Positions 49,525 through 63,024 of a stretch of DNA of 64,000 nt are shown here, in pieces. The first letter of the stretch is position 1, and the number at the start of each line of letters is the position of its first letter. Position numbers and translations under genes: made by a program. This stretch comes from Erpobdella octoculata (Eukaryota > Annelida > Clitellata > Hirudinida > Erpobdellidae): contig OZ022241.1 of assembly GCA_963978895.1 (NCBI GenBank), forward strand, positions 12,775,856-12,839,855, read 5' to 3'. The notes beneath the pieces are model-generated. The model saw only the letters and a program-made list of their open reading frames with translations, did not search any database and was not told where the DNA came from.

Positions 49525-50243
49525 CCGACATAAAAAATATAGAATTCTAATTTACCGATAACACAGGCGACGTTAAATAGACATAAATAGACCATCGAAC
49601 TAGAGACTACGCAAATAAAATTCAATGTCAACTGAAATTTTTATAAAAAAAAAATTGTTAATTTTTATAAAGTTAAAAATTTATTTTGTACATAAAAAAT
49701 TCTTTTTTTTCTATTAAAAAAATACTTGATTAAGTTACTATACGGTTGTAACTTTCAGTTCTTCGTTTCGGATCTCCGTTCTACTAGGCTGCCTCGGTAA
49801 AAGCCTTCCTAAACAACAGGCGAGCCGATATATCTATTCTATATATATGCCCTACCCCTACCCCTAACCCTTTAGAAAATATGTACATCTTTATCAATTG
49901 ATCGAAGAATCAATTGTTTTGGTAAAACCGCCGGCTCAGTAGCAATTTAACCGCTTATTGCCCCGGCAAACGGCGCCTACTGCCTTGGTATAATAGTTAT
50001 AACGTCGTTTTGTTACGTTTTTCGAAGCATTAGCTTTCCGGCGTAAGAATTAAAATGTTTTTTTTCAGAAACCTAAACATTACATAGATCTATGGTGTAA
50101 GCAATTATTTGCTATTAGTTTTTTCCGGTCGTTTTCCCCATGCTGCAATGTATAGAGCTTGTCCTATCCATAGTATATATCAATGGATTAACCTGACAAA
50201 GCAAGCTAATATAAGACTAGTAAAAATTACAAAATATAAAGAA

Positions 50244-50400
50244 CTAGCGGGGTTACCCACGTTGCTCAGGGTTTCCAAAGGTTATGTCATTGTTATACTC
50301 TCTTGCTCCCGTTTTTTCCCCGCTTGTTCTCCCGCTTCCGGTCGCTTTCCCGTTCCCGGTAGCTTTCCCGTTTTCGGTCGCTTTCCCGTTCCCGCCAACC
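50244..50400 (-). mobile_element. Helitron family A 3'-end fragment
   Basis: CTAG at 50244-50247, a diverged GGGGTTACCCACGTTGCTCA hairpin region, then CGCTTTCCCGTTCCCGGT minisatellite units. The 5' end was not found. A (TA)n tract at 50540-50567 may be its remnant. Confidence 0.7.
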
Positions 50401-50491
50401 GATTGGCATATTTTCAGCAAAGTAAATACACACATCCAAGTATACAAACTTTTAATTAAATTGGTTTTGGTGTTTAATTTTATATATTTAA

Positions 50492-50495
50492 ACAC

Positions 50496-50528
<33 letters not shown>

Positions 50529-50529
50529 T

Positions 50530-50567
<38 letters not shown>
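50492..50567. repeat. (CA)n followed by (TA)n
   Basis: Compound dinucleotide microsatellite. Confidence 0.93.
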
Positions 50568-50570
<3 letters not shown>

Positions 50571-53367
50571 TAATATACTTTGGCAAAATCCCCTCTCGTA
50601 AACACACTCCGTTAAAAACAAACGACCACTTTGCATTAATGACTTTTTTAATAAACTGTTCGAAGTATTTAATTTTACGACGTAAACTAGAGTCCATTTT
50701 AAAAATTTATATAATACAAATAATAATAATTAGGACTGACTGGCCAGTTTCGACTACAGTCATCTTCAGAGTCCGTAACCTAAAATGTCGTATTACGTAA
50801 ACAGCTAAAGAATATATATATATAGGTATATTTATATATTAGATATATAATAGTAGAACCTAAACAAAATTAGGAGGTGTGATGATGAATTAGTACTTCT
50901 TGTGTAAAAAGTAAATCAAAATAAGGTCGTTAAAGATAGGTGGATAAAACAATTTATTTGCCACTAGAAAAAGTATTTTCTTTTTCAAATAATAGTTTAT
51001 AGTCCTTTACACTAGGTGTTTTAAGATTGCTAGAGCAGTATGTAGAAAATACCAAAGTATTTCCTGTCGTGGATCATAATTTGATCCTTTTAACTTTCCC
51101 CTCCTCCTTTTTCCAGGCTTAGGACTAGCTTGTAAAAGAAAGGCGATGTTGCCAGAAAAAGTAGTAAAATTCCAGTTAATTTTCTTTGATCATCCTATTA
51201 CCCACTGAAAGTTTTTCAAAATATCATTAAATTACTGTTGTGAGATTTAGACCACAAGTTGACACTTCATTTGTTAATGTTCTCGCTCTTTCCTCTGATC
51301 GGCCAAAGAACATCCATATCAGAATTGTTCAGTGGTTGAATTTTGCTGACTCAACCTAACCCATACACTCTCCTAATTAGGTGACCCGACCTTGTCTGGT
51401 CTGACCCAACCCTATTCTGCTCATCTTGTCAATCTTTTTTTAAACAAAATTTAATTATACAAAAACACTGCTCACCATCTCACCATTTCGTTTTGAACTA
51501 ATGTCTGTAATCGTGCTGCTTGAAAAAAATTCTGGAACGGTGCTGAACTTGTAAAAACACTGTTTAAGCAAGTATTCATTTATTTTTTATTTTGTTCGAC
51601 CGAAAAGCCATGGGTTTGTGGTTTTTACTGAAAGCCAAAAAACTTTGAAGTTTTTCTTTAAAGAATAAATATAGACATTTTTATTTATAAGGTCTACTAA
51701 TAATTTTACGAAAAACCATGAGATGCAAGGCTACACGTTTTACATTTTTTATTCATGTTAAATGGTTCTTTCAAAAAAGCTGATGACCGGGTGGATTGAG
51801 GGGTAGTCATTGGTAGAAGTTTTTGATGACTTTTATACTTCTCCCTCCCCCCCCAAAAAAAGCTGATGACCAGTGGGGCGATTTCCAAAAATTTTCTTGA
51901 GAATTCTAAACTTTGACTCTTCTAAAAAACTTTTAGGGTACCAACGTCTAAGTCATGGGAGACCCACTTCAAGTCAAGGGTACCTACTTTAATCGCTTTC
52001 TCCAGCCTGTCCCTCCTAAATTACGTCCCTGCTTAACAGATTAATTCGAATTTTGTAGTATTAAGCTTACCCAAGTTGTTTTTATTTTCTATCGGTTAAT
52101 AATTCTATGCTGAATTAAGATTGTTCATTACCAACAAGACCTCGGTGTGTTATTTACTATTTACTATTTATAACCAATGATGTAACTGATGAAGATTTAA
52201 ATAAACGTAGAAATTGACTTTTAATTACGTGTTTTTTTGCTTAAAAACTTACAAAGATTATTTGTAGTGGTGATGCAAATTATTTACTAATTACAAAGGT
52301 TTTTATGTTTTGAAATTTTAAACAAATCAGAATTGTAAGCAGTGCTGCAGATTTAATTGAAAATTGCAGATTCCAGTGCGCGCAGTCTGAACGACACTTA
52401 TCGCATTGAAGCATCAACATATTGCAAACATTCCATCTTCAAAAGACTTCCTGAAATCCTAATGTTGTTGTTCGTGCTGCTTCATTATCAACTTTTTATA
52501 AAATTAAAATGTGACATAAAAACCAAAACAACAAACTCAATCTCAAGCGTCAAATTACGTTTCATTAACGGCAAAATAATTTCCTTTTCCAACCATTTTG
52601 CAAGAGCTAATATAGTTTATTCTTCGAGCTGTATCTCAACATTAGTGCTATTTGTGTTAGCTAAAACGTAAAAAGTGATTGAATAAAGTCGGTTAAACTT
52701 GTATCTCACAACCTAAAACATATTTCTCGTGTTTTCCTTTAAGGAAAACTTTTAAAATTCGCCATTCACTTTATATTGTAGTTTTGTCGTTTCCTTGAGA
52801 TCCTTTTCGGCACGCAGTGTCGTAGAAAAACTGCAGAACGAAGATTAAAGGTGTTTTTTAACACAGAATAACTAAAAGCTCATTAATGAATCAAGCAGAC
52901 AATAAAGCGTGATTAAAATAGTTGCAAAATAATTATATTTGAAAAAGAGGAACAAACTGAAAACTTAAACAAGCGTAAATGCTTTTTTAAATTCATAAAT
53001 ATTTAGTAAATCGTATTTTAAATATGTAAAAGAAAAATTAATTTTGGAAAATTCTGCTGCTTCAAAGGTTCTCCTAGAACGGGATTTTGATGTGATGTTG
53101 GAGATATGGCTGCTGTAAAGTGTGAGGATGACTCATTGAAACTTTATTGTTATTATACGACATGCACAGTTGACCGACTTTGATCTTGTAATAAAATTTA
53201 GTTGGTTTATTAAAAAAAACTGTAAAAACTCTCTTTGAACTCACAAACAATTTGAAAACATTTTTTTCTAAGAAGACATAAAAATGTATAAAATAAAATT
53301 AAAAAAATTATATGTAAAAAATAAGCAGTACTCTGAAGACAGGAAAAAAGTAAAAAAAATAGTTAAC
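50568..53367. other. No gene recognised; contains one arm of a distant inverted repeat
   Basis: Segment 50990-51140 (for example AATTTGATCCTTTTAACTTT, CCCCTCCTCCTTTTTCCAGG) recurs in inverse at 54765-54905. A 104-codon frame at 52357-52671 has no recognised domain. Confidence 0.4.
50990..51140 (+). repeat. Inverted-repeat arm, partner at 54765-54905
   Basis: Shares TATTTCCTG, ATCATAATTTGATCC and CTCCTCCTTTTTCCAGG with the inverse of 54765-54905 at roughly 80-85 % by eye. Probably two copies of an unnamed interspersed repeat in opposite orientation. Confidence 0.7.
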
Positions 53368-53630
53368 AAGTAAAGGAAAAAACGAGTTTTTCAACACAAA
53401 CTTCTATTTCAAATACACTCGATTTAGAAATGCGAAAAATGTTCAAATCAAGTTTTTTTAATTGAATCATGTATTGTCATCCAATATAAAGCTATGCTGA
53501 AAATTTCAGCTTCCTAGCTAGTCAAAAAGCTGGTTAAAATTTACTTGCAAGATCTGTGTACAGAGAGCCACACACACACACACAGACACACAAACAGAGA
53601 TTGTGAGCTAAATAAAAGTTTGTAAAAAAA
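53368..53630 (+). repeat. Interspersed ~260-bp repeat, copy 5
   Basis: From AACAAGTAAAGGAAAAAACG to TAAATAAAAGTTTGTAAAAA with a short CA tract. One of the best full-length copies. Confidence 0.88.
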
Positions 53631-56600
53631 ACTAAAACTAAAACCAGTTCCACCCATGGTCACGTGATGGATAAGATGTATGGGGAGAGGGAAAGATAGA
53701 TTCTTCGAAACCAATCTTTCCCATCGATGAACTCACTGGTTGTTCACTACACTTATAGATCTGATATAAAACGGCGCCTGACTCCCCGGTTTTGAATATT
53801 TGTGCACGTGTTTCAGTGCAACTTGTACAGCTCTGTGTACGTGTTTGAGTACATAATGTATAGTTCTGTACTCGTATGATAGAGCAAACAACTAATCCTT
53901 ATTATTTTCTTTGTTTCTGACTTTTTCAATAAATTTAAAAATTTTTTTTATGTAAATTATAACTTTAATAAACTAATCATTTTTTTTAACTTTTAGTGTT
54001 TTAGCAAATAAGATACAGTAAAGGGTTTAAATAATTTTTATTCATTTTTTTGAAATTGATAGCATGAGTTTATATGCCAATCTGAAAAACTATTAAATTT
54101 AAAATGTTAATATTGATTCTACTGTAAAAATAAAGAACATAACAAACAGCAAACACGTTTGTATTAAAAGAGCAAACGTTTCTCCCGTATAAATGAATAC
54201 GAAGGAGATGGACTCCATTGAGGATGCGCTATAAAATGGCCAGGCAATGCTAAAATTGTCTGTACTTGTGCTTGGTTGTTTGTTTTGTTTGAATATTTTT
54301 GGATTTTAAATATTTTTCAACAGTGTGGGTGAGTAAGAAGATAATTTTTTAACATTTTGCTGTTCAATTTGTTTAAAAACGTATTAGCACAATCGAACTA
54401 TATCTGTAGATTAAATTTGAAAAGAAATTGCCAAAAAACTTTCTCTGGAATGAATAAATAGTTATGTATTTTTTTTGCACTAGTGGTTTCTATCAAAATG
54501 AACAACAACATTTTTGAAAGCCTTAAATTAACCTGCCGCATGTTCAGAGATTCGTAGAGAAGATGAAGGAAACCCCATGGCCAGCTTACTCCGTTGGGCC
54601 TCTAGCCCTTATTAGATTCAGAATTAAAGAAAACAAATCAGGCCCCTAGCAAATAGACTACAAGCGACAACAAACTTTTTTATTCCAGCCGGCAGAAAAA
54701 CGTGTATTTAAAGTTGTTTGTTCGCTTTAATTCACACAACTCCGCCTTGCATTTGCAAGCCAGTCGCAAACCTGGAAAAAGGAGGAGGGAAAAGTAAAAA
54801 AGGATCAAATTATGATTCACAACAGGAAATACTTATGTATTTCCTACATACAGCCATTTCAATCTTAAAACACTTGATGTAAAGGATTATAAACAATTAT
54901 AAAAAAAAATATTTAATTTACACACATGTCGTCATATAAAAAACAAAAATGACTTTGTTGTCAAAATCAACAGTGAAATTGTCCTTTCCATTCTTCCAGC
55001 GACTGCATGTATAATGCTATCAAAGTTTTACATGTTTGTTAGTACATTTTAATGCACACACTTGTAGAACACTTCAATGAGTTATTTTATATATTAAAAC
55101 TCAGGAAATAAGTCAGATGGACTGCTGCGTGCATACAAGTGTACACAACGCATGTTTTGCGGTCAATCCGACGAGTCATTCATTCACTCGACTGTTCGCA
55201 TTTACAATAATACAAACAGCAAATTCATTAACTGACTTCGGCACGTTTTATATTTACCTGTTTTATAATTAAAACACATCAAACATCCGTTGCGTGAAAG
55301 GAGAAAAGGAAAAAGAGGCTGATGCAACCTTGCTCATCCCAAACACGTCTCTGTCGCACTGCAATTCTTATTGCAGTGCCGTGGTTACCACACCCCAAGC
55401 TGCCCGGCAGCCATGGGGATGGGTGCCCCTGGACCCTCTAAAGTGGCAAACGATTTTAATTATCGGATAACTTAGGCTGCGCAGTTTCAGGCGCGGAAAA
55501 ACATTGAGTGCGTTTCATGGTTTTATAAATATTATAAATAAGCCGCATAAGTGCTTACTAATAAAAATTTACAACTATTTAGAAATCTTTATTGAGTTCT
55601 TACGCTTTTTGTTTATTTCGTATTTTATGATGAGTTGGAAAATATATTGTTTTATTTAATTTACAGATAAGAAATAGTTTTCCAAACGTTATATTTGTTA
55701 GTAGAAGTGTTTAAAATATAAAATAAATTACAACAGTTCTGGTGTTATATCGCGAAGATTTTAAGTCATTTTTGGTGTTGCAGATCAGTGTTTTTTTTGA
55801 AAAAAATCATAGTTTTGGTAATTTTATTAAAACTGATAAAATTTTATATGACGTTTATTATTATTATTATTTCTATTTTTTTATTGTTTTGAAGGGTAAA
55901 ACACGAACTCTCTATGGTGTCTAGTTTTCGAGTTGACAGACAGACAGAAACTGTATTTAAACCCTTGACAAAACGCATAAGCCGTTTATTTCCCTCACCA
56001 GCCAGCCAGAAAATTGTATTAAACTTCATTTTTAGAAACAAATTTATTAAACTCCCTTTTAAGAATCAAGTTTCCAAAAATGCTTTGAGAAGAATTAGAG
56101 CAAGTGGCGTTTTTTCCGTAAAATGCGTGACATTGTTTTTGATTTGCAATGATTAAAAACACTTAAAACACCAAGTAGGTATGATCGATACCATTAGCAG
56201 CAGACCTCTGCGTATTGTCACATAATTTTCTCTCCATCGTTAATAATCGCGAATAAAACTGCTTCTGAGTGTACGAAGCCACGGCCGCCCAACTCGTTGT
56301 CAGTCGCAATACAAAAATAACTTCGGACCACCTGCCTTGTTATTCTAAGACACGTGCATTAATTTTATTGGGTCCTAAAATGGGAAAGTTTCAGACGAAG
56401 CAGTTTCGCGTGAAAGCAACTGTTACAGTTCCTATGACAACGTTAATTGCATCGGGTTTTTATTCCCAAAATTATTTGCGCCCGTGTTCCTTTCATAATG
56501 GGCGCAATATAAATGCTTTTATAAAAATAATAATAAATGTGACCTTCTCGAGCGGATAAGGAAATGTCCAATTACTGTGATTTGTGCTACAAGGATTGTT

Positions 56601-58495
56601 TATGGTGCGTGGGGAAAGCACAGGTGTGCATACTACGAAACAAACGTACAAACACAGAAACGCACACACACAAACAGACATACACAATCAACACATACGA
56701 GATCAATTTCTATTGTTTACGCTCAAAACCTTCGACGTGGGACTCATTTTTCTGTCTTGCATGTGCTCACGAGCAGCGCGTTGTGATAGAGGCATCTGTC
56801 TAAATGCATCATACTCGGAGAATGTCGATAATAACAATGTATTCAGTGGGGCAAATAATTTTCTTTATCTCACGTGCATCGTACATCATTCTGGATGCAA
56901 TTAAACATTTTTTTAAACTAATTTATTTTTTATGAAGAAATAGAGAGGCGAGTAATAAATAGCAATGAGAAGGAGTTGTCGACATCTGAAAGGATGTTAA
57001 ATTAAATGAGATTGAACGTTTTAAAATATGATGGCTGAGAAAGTTAATTTTTTAAACAAATTTATTTGAAAATAAATCAGTTGATTAATAAATCAATTTT
57101 TGAAAGTTTATTTAAAAATTGTTACTTATGTAATTCTTTAATTTAAGAAAATTATTTTGAAATTCTTTAAAAATTGTTAATAATTGATGCTATTCGATTA
57201 TTTTTTTAAAGGTTTTATTTGAATACTGGCATGGTTACCTCTCTTTCATTTTTTTTCTTTCTCTCGTTTTTTCTCTTTTAGTCTTTTCTCCCACTCGTAC
57301 TCCCTTTCCTTCTTTCTTTCCTTTTGCCTTCCTCTCTATTCCTTCTTCATTTTATCCCCTTCCCCAATTTAATTTTTATTTTGGGAGAGGGGCTGGTGTT
57401 TGACATGCCCGCTCCAGGAGGCTGCCATCTACACTAATCGGCATAGGTGATTTGTTAAAAAATGTTTTTGCTTTCTTGCTTGCTTGAGCCATAAGTTGGG
57501 ATCCTATGACCCTTAAAAAACCAGCTTCCGGTTATCCAACCAAGCTGAAGTTTTGTGGGTTTATTTTTCCTCGCAAACTTTACATTTTATTAAACTTCCA
57601 GATTGATTAGATAAAATTTGAATGATTTATAGAATAAAATTAATCAAAGTTTTTAAATTATTTAAAGAAAGCGTTAGTTTTTTAATTTAAAAATTTATAT
57701 CAAAAAATTTGTTTTGTCCATAATAATTCAAGAGTTTCTTATATTTTTAATTCTCACATACTTCATATAAGACTGTGGTCAACTTTTTTTTTTCATTTTT
57801 TAGACTTATAATCATAAAAGAATAATTTTAAAACAAACAGTAGTCACAGAATTACAAAATTATAAAGAATTTAAAAAAACGAGTTTTTTTTGCGGTTCAC
57901 TTGTACTCTTTGAAAATTACCTCCATGCCAAACCTTGTTCAAATTTGTCCTGCGGTTTGGATTTGTATAAAAGACAAACACACACAACGAAAGGATAGGT
58001 CAGAAGGTATAGAATGGTTCGTTTACATTCAATCAAACGGTAGTAAAAGTTGTACATTATTGAACAAAATAAAACATTCTTAAACAAATATAAAATTTAG
58101 ATGATTGTTTGTTCACGTTGTAAAAGTTGGAGCACAGGAAATCAAAAATTTTTTTAATCTTTTTACAAAACTATGCACACAAATGAGACACGTTATTGTG
58201 TTCGGTGGGATACATCGGTAAACAATGAACAGAAACAAATTTTTTTTATTTAATTTATTATATTATGCATATTTATTATATTGAATTGTTATATTGTTGT
58301 ATATTTATTTATTATAGTCTACATATATAAACAATTGTTTTTGCTTTATACAAATATAAATCGCTGAACCAATTTAAACAAAATTTGGCATGAAGGTAGT
58401 CTTTTGAAAAGAATAAAAATAAAACAAAAGTATAATTTCCATTGTTTTAGAATGGAACTGTAAACAGAGCACATTGATCCTTCTTCCTGTTTGAC
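53631..58495. other. No gene recognised
   Basis: AT-rich with patches of higher GC (53740-53790, 54570-54600, 55330-55440). Frames at 55914-56156 and 56269-56559 are protein-like in composition but match nothing I know. A C/T-rich tract lies at 57240-57360. The second arm of the distant inverted repeat lies at 54765-54905. Confidence 0.4.
54765..54905 (-). repeat. Inverted-repeat arm, partner at 50990-51140
   Basis: CCTGGAAAAAGGAGGAGGGA and GGATCAAATTATGATTCACA are the inverse of the first arm. The sequence between the arms is about 3.6 kb and unrelated to known elements. Confidence 0.7.
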
Positions 58496-58710
58496 CAGGG
58501 GCGGATTAAGGGTACTGTGGGCCTAAGGCTGGTTACTAAAGAAGGGCCTAATATTGCGAACAAAATGACTTTGAGTAACAAAAATGAGATAATATTAATT
58601 TATTAAAAATAACAAAAAGAAAACGTATTATATTAGAAATCAACGTTTGAATATTAGTAAATGAATCAAAGTTATTTGAATGTTCAAAATTGTTTTTTTT
58701 CTGGCCTTGG

Positions 58711-59000
58711 TACCCGGCGTTGCCCGGGGTTTTTCGAGGTTTTTCTAATGCTTGTCTCTCTCGCTTCAGTTTCCTTCCCGTTTGCTCTCCCGGTCGCTTT
58801 CCCGCTCCATGTTGCTTTCCCGTTCCCGGTCACTTTCTCTTTCCCGCTCCCGGTCATTTTCTCTTTCCCGCTCGCTCTTTTGATCTCGGTCGCTTTCCCG
58901 TTTCCGGTCGCTTTCTCTTTCCCGCTCGCTCTTTCGTTCTCATTTGCTTTTCCGTTCCCGTTTGCTTTCCCGTTCCCGTTTCCGCTCATTTATGTATATG

Positions 59001-59064
<64 letters not shown>
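58711..59064 (-). mobile_element. Helitron family A inside a hAT element
   Basis: TACCCGGCGTTGCCCGGGGT at the left, minisatellite units CGCTTTCCCGTTCCCGGTC, then a (TA)n tract. The terminal CTAG is not intact (CTTGG instead). Confidence 0.72.
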
Positions 59065-59065
<1 letters not shown>

Positions 59066-59079
59066 TCAAGGTAGACATG

Positions 59080-59455
59080 GTAGAAGAGAATTCTTAACTC
59101 GTTTAAAAACAGAAAACGATCGTTTTCCACTGCAGACCATGAGGGTCAAAAACAAATGCAGAGCTGTTTCAACATTTGGAAAACTTTCGCTGACATTTGT
59201 TTCAACATTAATTTTATACAACCACATAGATTTGGTTTCAGATTGTTCTTATTTAAAAGACATTCTATTACAAATTGCTTATATTCGTGTGAAAAGTCTT
59301 CTTTAAAATCATCAGGATACTTTTCACGCATGACACAAACACCTTCAGCAATTTCTGATGCAGACATATTTGCTGAAAAATATAGCAAACACTTTATTGA
59401 TATTTTTGTGGGCTACGATCCGTTTTGAGAACTCTTGCATTAGTTTATCAGTTGC
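59080..59455 (-). pseudogene. hAT (ZMYM1-like) transposase fragment
   Basis: The minus-strand frame 59146-59388 reads MSASEIAEGVCVMREKYPDD, FKEDFSHEYKQFVIECL and so on, in the style of the hAT region just before the C-terminal dimerisation domain (Y-P-x-D-F...E-x-x-x-F). Both ends are broken. Confidence 0.6.
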
Positions 59456-59875
59456 TGGGATGAGCGTTTGAACTCGAAATGCTTACTTGTCCGTGAAATC
59501 TACATATCCAGCATCATCACATTTTTCCTTTCTCTTTTCAGCAGTTTTTGTTTTTAACTTCGAGCTCAAGCATATAAGTCGGTATTGGGTCCACATTATG
59601 GCTAAAATATAACCATTCTCGCAATTTGCGTCTTTTCTCCGGTGCAGAACCGCGATGATTCTTCCTTAACACTTCCCTGATAACATAGTTTATTACACTA
59701 GTCTCTGTGTTTACCGATTATCAAACAAAATTATCAATAAATAGACAGATAATAGCCATATCAATGAGAGCCGATATTTTCAGGGCTAATATTTTTGGGC
59801 CAATATTTTTCAGGGCCGATAATTTGTAGGGCCTAAGGCTATAGCCTTATCAGCCTAATGGTTAATCCGGGTCTG

Positions 59876-60869
59876 TGCTTGACATCTTCAAAGTTTTTTT
59901 AATGCTTTTATTTAACTTCACTCGTCTCTCTGTTTGTTTTTTTGTTTTTTTTGTCTGTGGTGATCAAATTTTAGAAACAAAAATTCACTTATTTTTCCAC
60001 CACCTAGAGTTCTAAAATGTTCAGGAAAGCTTTATTCTGGATGACAATACATGAATTAAATGTTTCCAGCATGAACTAAACTTTAAATCAATTAAAATTA
60101 ATCAAATTAAGTTGTTTATGTATATATCGCCAGAGGTCCAAAATAATTACACAGTACGGATGTTTATTTATAAGTCGCCAGAGGTCCAAAATAATTAACG
60201 GTTTTAAATTCAAAAATTTTAGTTCGTTGACTCAGATAAAGAGGCAAATAAAAGCTTTTTTAAATTTATTTTTTATCTTTACTTGTTCTCACCATAACTA
60301 AGCCATAACTTAATTAAAAGTAATAAAAACCATCAAAAATAAATTTAGAAAATACAAGTGAACCTTAAAAAAACTTCCATTTATTAAAATCTTTTGTAAT
60401 TTTGTAATTCGGTTACTAAATCTATAAAATAGAAAACCATTGACCACAGTCTTTTAAATACATAATTTGTTGAGTATGTGAAGATTGAAAATTTAGGAAA
60501 TTTTGAATCAATAGGGCACAAACAATTTTTTTATTAAAAATTGTTACATTTGAAAATTAAATATCGTTTTTTAAATAACTCCAAAGTGATGGTTTATTTT
60601 TCTAAAGAAAATTTTTTATTTTAAAATAATTAGTTCATTGATTTTATTCTTTATTTGTCAAATCAAGCTGAAAATTAAACGGAATGTAAAGGCCGCAGCG
60701 ACAAATAAATTTATCAAATTCAACTCGATTGAATTGCGAAAAGTTCGTTTTCTAAGTGGTAAAGGGTCCCAACGTATGAAACAAACAAGCAAGCAAACAA
60801 GCACGGTGAAGTTAATATATAGGATTTAAAAAGATAAGCAGGTTAAAAAAACTTTGCTTATTGTTTCAC
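59876..60869. other. No gene recognised
   Basis: AT-rich. Segment 59890-60010 (AATGCTTTTATTTAACTTCA, TGATCAAATTTTAGA) resembles 24163-24260, another low-copy repeat. CGCCAGAGGTCCAAAATAAT occurs twice, near 60128 and 60177. Confidence 0.5.
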
Positions 60870-61105
60870 ATTTTATAGTCAAAAAACCTCTTTTCGGCAT
60901 TATTGCATAACTTTTTGAACCATATATGAAAAAGAGAAAGAAATTGAGAGAGGGAAAAAAGAGAAAGAAAGAGAAATAAGTAAAAGAAAAAACCGCGAGA
61001 GGAAAAACGAGAGAAAGAAAGCAAGAAAAAGAAAGAGATATAGAAAGAAACAACGAGAGAAAAACCTCTTAAAACCCCGTACAACACCGGGTAATTCTGC
61101 TTGTA
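60870..61105 (+). mobile_element. Degraded Helitron family A 3' end
   Basis: A GAAAGAGAAAG-rich stretch, then AAAACCTCTTAAAACCCCGT, ACAACACCGGGTAATTCTGCTTG, a mutated form of the 3' hairpin and CTAG end. Confidence 0.6.
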
Positions 61106-61177
61106 TTGTTTATTAATTTATAATATTATTGTATATTCATTTAGCACATTATATTATTGTATATTTATTCATTATAG

Positions 61178-62059
<882 letters not shown>

Positions 62060-62067
62060 AAAATCAA

Positions 62068-63024
62068 CAGTGTTGGAAAAAGTACTGTGTTTCAGTACTT
62101 AAGTAAAAGTACAAGTAACGCTTCAAAAAGTTACTTAAGTAAAAGTATTTGCTAAAAAATTTACTTAATTAAGTCAAAGTTAAAAGTAATAGCACTTTAA
62201 AGTTACTTTTAAAGTAAAAAGTAAAAGTATTGAAGTCGCTTTTGTAATGATCATTCGTCAATCATCTAACTTTATTTTATCGTAATTCCATCGTCTTTCA
62301 AACGTTACTGCCCTAATTACTCAACTGGATAAACATTTTTTTAAGCTCTCATTTCCAGCAATGATGTTCATGTCATCTGATCGGTTCTGGAGATACTGCA
62401 TAAGAACTTCATTGTCAGACACAGTTGACTTTCTGCAATCGAAGAAACTGTCTTCTTCCTCACCATCGGCTACTGAAGAATGAGATAATCCAGACTCACG
62501 TGTTTCTTCAAGTTCGACGGAGAATTGTGGAATGCTGAACACGTAGTTGCTTTAGGTCTTAGGACCTTTAGGTTGGCACAGCAAGCTGTAAACCTGAACA
62601 TTTTAGCTTCCATCGATTCAAATCTGAACATTTTGACTAAATATGGCCATGGGTGTTCTTTATTAAGTTCATTGTTGTTCCGCCTATCTTTGCCACCACT
62701 GTTAACGTTCGCTCTTTCGGAAAATTCCATAGTTATGTCGAACAATCTATTGTAAACCAAAACAAGTATGACCGCGAAAATCTTAGTAATCATAGATAAT
62801 TAATAACTCATCGATTTAAAGTTTATGTCGTTTTATTAATTTTTTAAAGTACTTTGTAATTTCTTGTCCTGGAAAAGTAACGAAGTAAAAGTAAGTCCGA
62901 AAATATTACTTCGTTACAAGTAAAAGTACTAAAAATAATGTGTACTCCGTTACAGGCAAAAAGTACGTCAGATGTACTTAAGTAAAGTAATGCGTTACTT
63001 TTACTTCGTTACCGAACAACACTG
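62068..63024 (-). mobile_element. hAT element with target duplication and transposase remnant
   Basis: 957 bp, from CAGTGTTGGAAAAAGTACT to CGTTACCGAACAACACTG, flanked by perfect 8-bp repeats aaaatcaa (62060-62067 and 63025-63032). The termini are full of AAGTAAAAGTACTT-type motifs. On the minus strand, 62321-62542 includes VLMQYLQNRSDDMNIIAGN, resembling the hAT stretch just upstream of the dimerisation motif. The rest is deleted. Confidence 0.93.

Larger units (their letters stand above)
46555..49848. mobile_element. TIR element disrupted by a LINE
   Basis: The terminal inverted repeats at 46555-46580 and 49825-49848 share TATATAGAATAGATATATCGG. Without the LINE (about 46795-49524) the element would be roughly 560 bp and non-coding. 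The target seems to be TA or similar within CCCTA repeats. Confidence 0.75.
43165..50215. repeat. Large inverted-repeat composite with telomere-like DNA
   Basis: Outer arms: ATTAACCCATTGATATATAC plus TGATAGGACAAG at 43168-43206 recur in inverse at about 50160-50200. CGTTATTACTATTACCACGG plus CGGTAGGCG at 43300-43332 recurs in inverse at about 49965-50005. Inner arms: CCGCCGGGGCAATAGCAGCG near 44900 recurs in inverse near 46445, and a variant near 49955. Between these lie a TAGGGA array, CCCTAA-like tracts and a nested TIR element containing a LINE. Confidence 0.65.
58496..59875 (-). mobile_element. hAT element with transposase fragment
   Basis: The left end CAGGGGCGGATTAAGGG and the inverse right end TTAATCCGGGTCTG are flanked by near-identical 8-bp repeats tgtttgac and tgcttgac. 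Both subterminal regions contain GGGCCTAAGGCT. It contains a Helitron fragment at about 58711-59064 and a transposase piece on the minus strand. Confidence 0.82.

Noticed and set aside
55914..56156. 80-codon frame in the 50-58 kb region
   Set aside because: Composition is protein-like but there is no recognisable motif or splice partner; not enough to call a gene.
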